Positions 5,422 to 5,759 of a stretch of DNA of 5,759 nt are shown piece by piece. Both the position numbers and the translations under genes were made by a program. Source of the stretch: Bacteroidota bacterium (GTDB lineage: Bacteria > Bacteroidota > Bacteroidia > Flavobacteriales > Flavobacteriaceae); assembly GCA_023386255.1 (NCBI GenBank), contig JAEWKB010000263.1, positions 1 to 5,759 on the forward strand. Reading direction: 5' to 3'. Within the stretch, counting starts at the first letter, position 1. Each line of letters begins with the position of its first letter. The notes below the pieces were generated by a model. That model was not told the DNA's origin. It saw only the letters and a list, made by a program, of their open reading frames with translations, and made no database searches.

Positions 5422-5759
5422 TACAGGCTCATAATTTCGTTTACTATATCCTGGGGAAGTTTGCCATCAACCTTTACAACGTGTTTTGCCTGGTGGTAAA
5501 ACCAGCTGCGGTCAAACAGGTGCTTTGCTATAAATTCTTCAAGCTCATCATGTCCCTGTCCGGCCACTAAAGGCCTGTGCTTATCCTGTTCCCTTAATCG
5601 GTTTACCAGTTCAGGTATGCCTGCCTTCAGGTACACCGACACTACGTCATCCCGCCTGAGGAACTCGTGATTGCCTGCATAACACGGAGTACCCCCGCCC
5701 AATGCCAAAACGAAGCTGCTTTCAGTGTCCATAAACTCCTTAAGAGCACGATGCTCCAG
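5418..5759 (-). CDS. aroK: Shikimate kinase, C-terminal two-thirds (runs off right edge)
   Basis: The frame is open from the right edge to TAA at 5420-5418, giving 114 residues. The true start and the ATP-binding Walker A loop lie beyond the window; the internal ATG at 5732 is not the start. The enzyme phosphorylates shikimate with ATP in the common aromatic amino acid pathway in the cytoplasm. Visible family features are an LEHRALKEF helix at the edge; FVLALGGGTPCY with the shikimate-binding Gly-Gly-Gly; KHRPLV, whose Arg belongs to the lid; and LFDRSWFYHQAKHVV, matching the family's R-x-x-x-Y-x-x-x-A signature. About 57-60 residues are missing, judging from the usual length near 170. It is convergent with the phosphoribosyltransferase gene, with no terminator hairpin between them. 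Confidence 0.92.
   Translation of the reverse strand: MEHRALKEFMDTESSFVLALGGGTPCYAGNHEFLRRDDVVSVYLKAGIPELVNRLREQDKHRPLVAGQGHDELEEFIAKHLFDRSWFYHQAKHVVKVDGKLPQDIVNEIMSLY

Overview
The window looks like chromosomal DNA from a member of the Bacteroidetes, most probably a Flavobacterium or close relative. Four things point that way. Transketolase is encoded as two separate subunit genes. Lipoprotein signals are followed by acidic residues. Three intergenic gaps carry the Bacteroidetes -7 promoter motif TAnnTTTG. A C-rich/G-rich inverted repeat of a kind I recall from flavobacterial genomes is also present. Housekeeping genes fill about 1560-5759. The left end (about 1-600) is visibly richer in A+T and holds less recognisable material.

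Layout. 1-156 is the 3' end of an unidentified gene. 165-368 looks like a small membrane-protein gene broken by two compensating one-base frameshifts, of which an intact 49-codon ORF (219-368) survives. 369-605 has no supported gene. 606-929 and 931-1437 are a two-gene unit encoding a small lipoprotein and a secreted protein of unknown function, closed by a clear intrinsic terminator (1461-1485). A strong promoter then drives the two transketolase subunit genes (1560-2408 and 2508-3461). These are separated by a 96-nt inverted-repeat element that begins directly after the first stop codon and ends 3 nt before the second start. A bidirectional terminator (3485-3514) separates them from a convergent gene (3531-4430, minus) for an FKBP-type prolyl isomerase lipoprotein with calcium-binding-type Asp loops. 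Diverging from that gene are an S4-domain RNA-binding protein of the Hsp15 type (4510-4899) and a PyrR-like phosphoribosyltransferase (4930-5421). The latter overlaps by 4 nt, tail to tail, with a shikimate kinase gene that runs off the right edge (5418-5759, minus).

Functional view. Transketolase makes erythrose-4-phosphate and ribose-5-phosphate, and shikimate kinase acts in the aromatic pathway fed by erythrose-4-phosphate. A PRPP-type phosphoribosyltransferase uses a product of ribose-5-phosphate. The genes are thus loosely linked in central and biosynthetic metabolism, but apart from the two transketolase subunits nothing shows a dedicated system. I see no CRISPR array, tRNA, rRNA, transposase or defence cassette. 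The most unusual items are the repeat between the transketolase subunits, the frameshifted small gene, and the uncharacterised exported pair.
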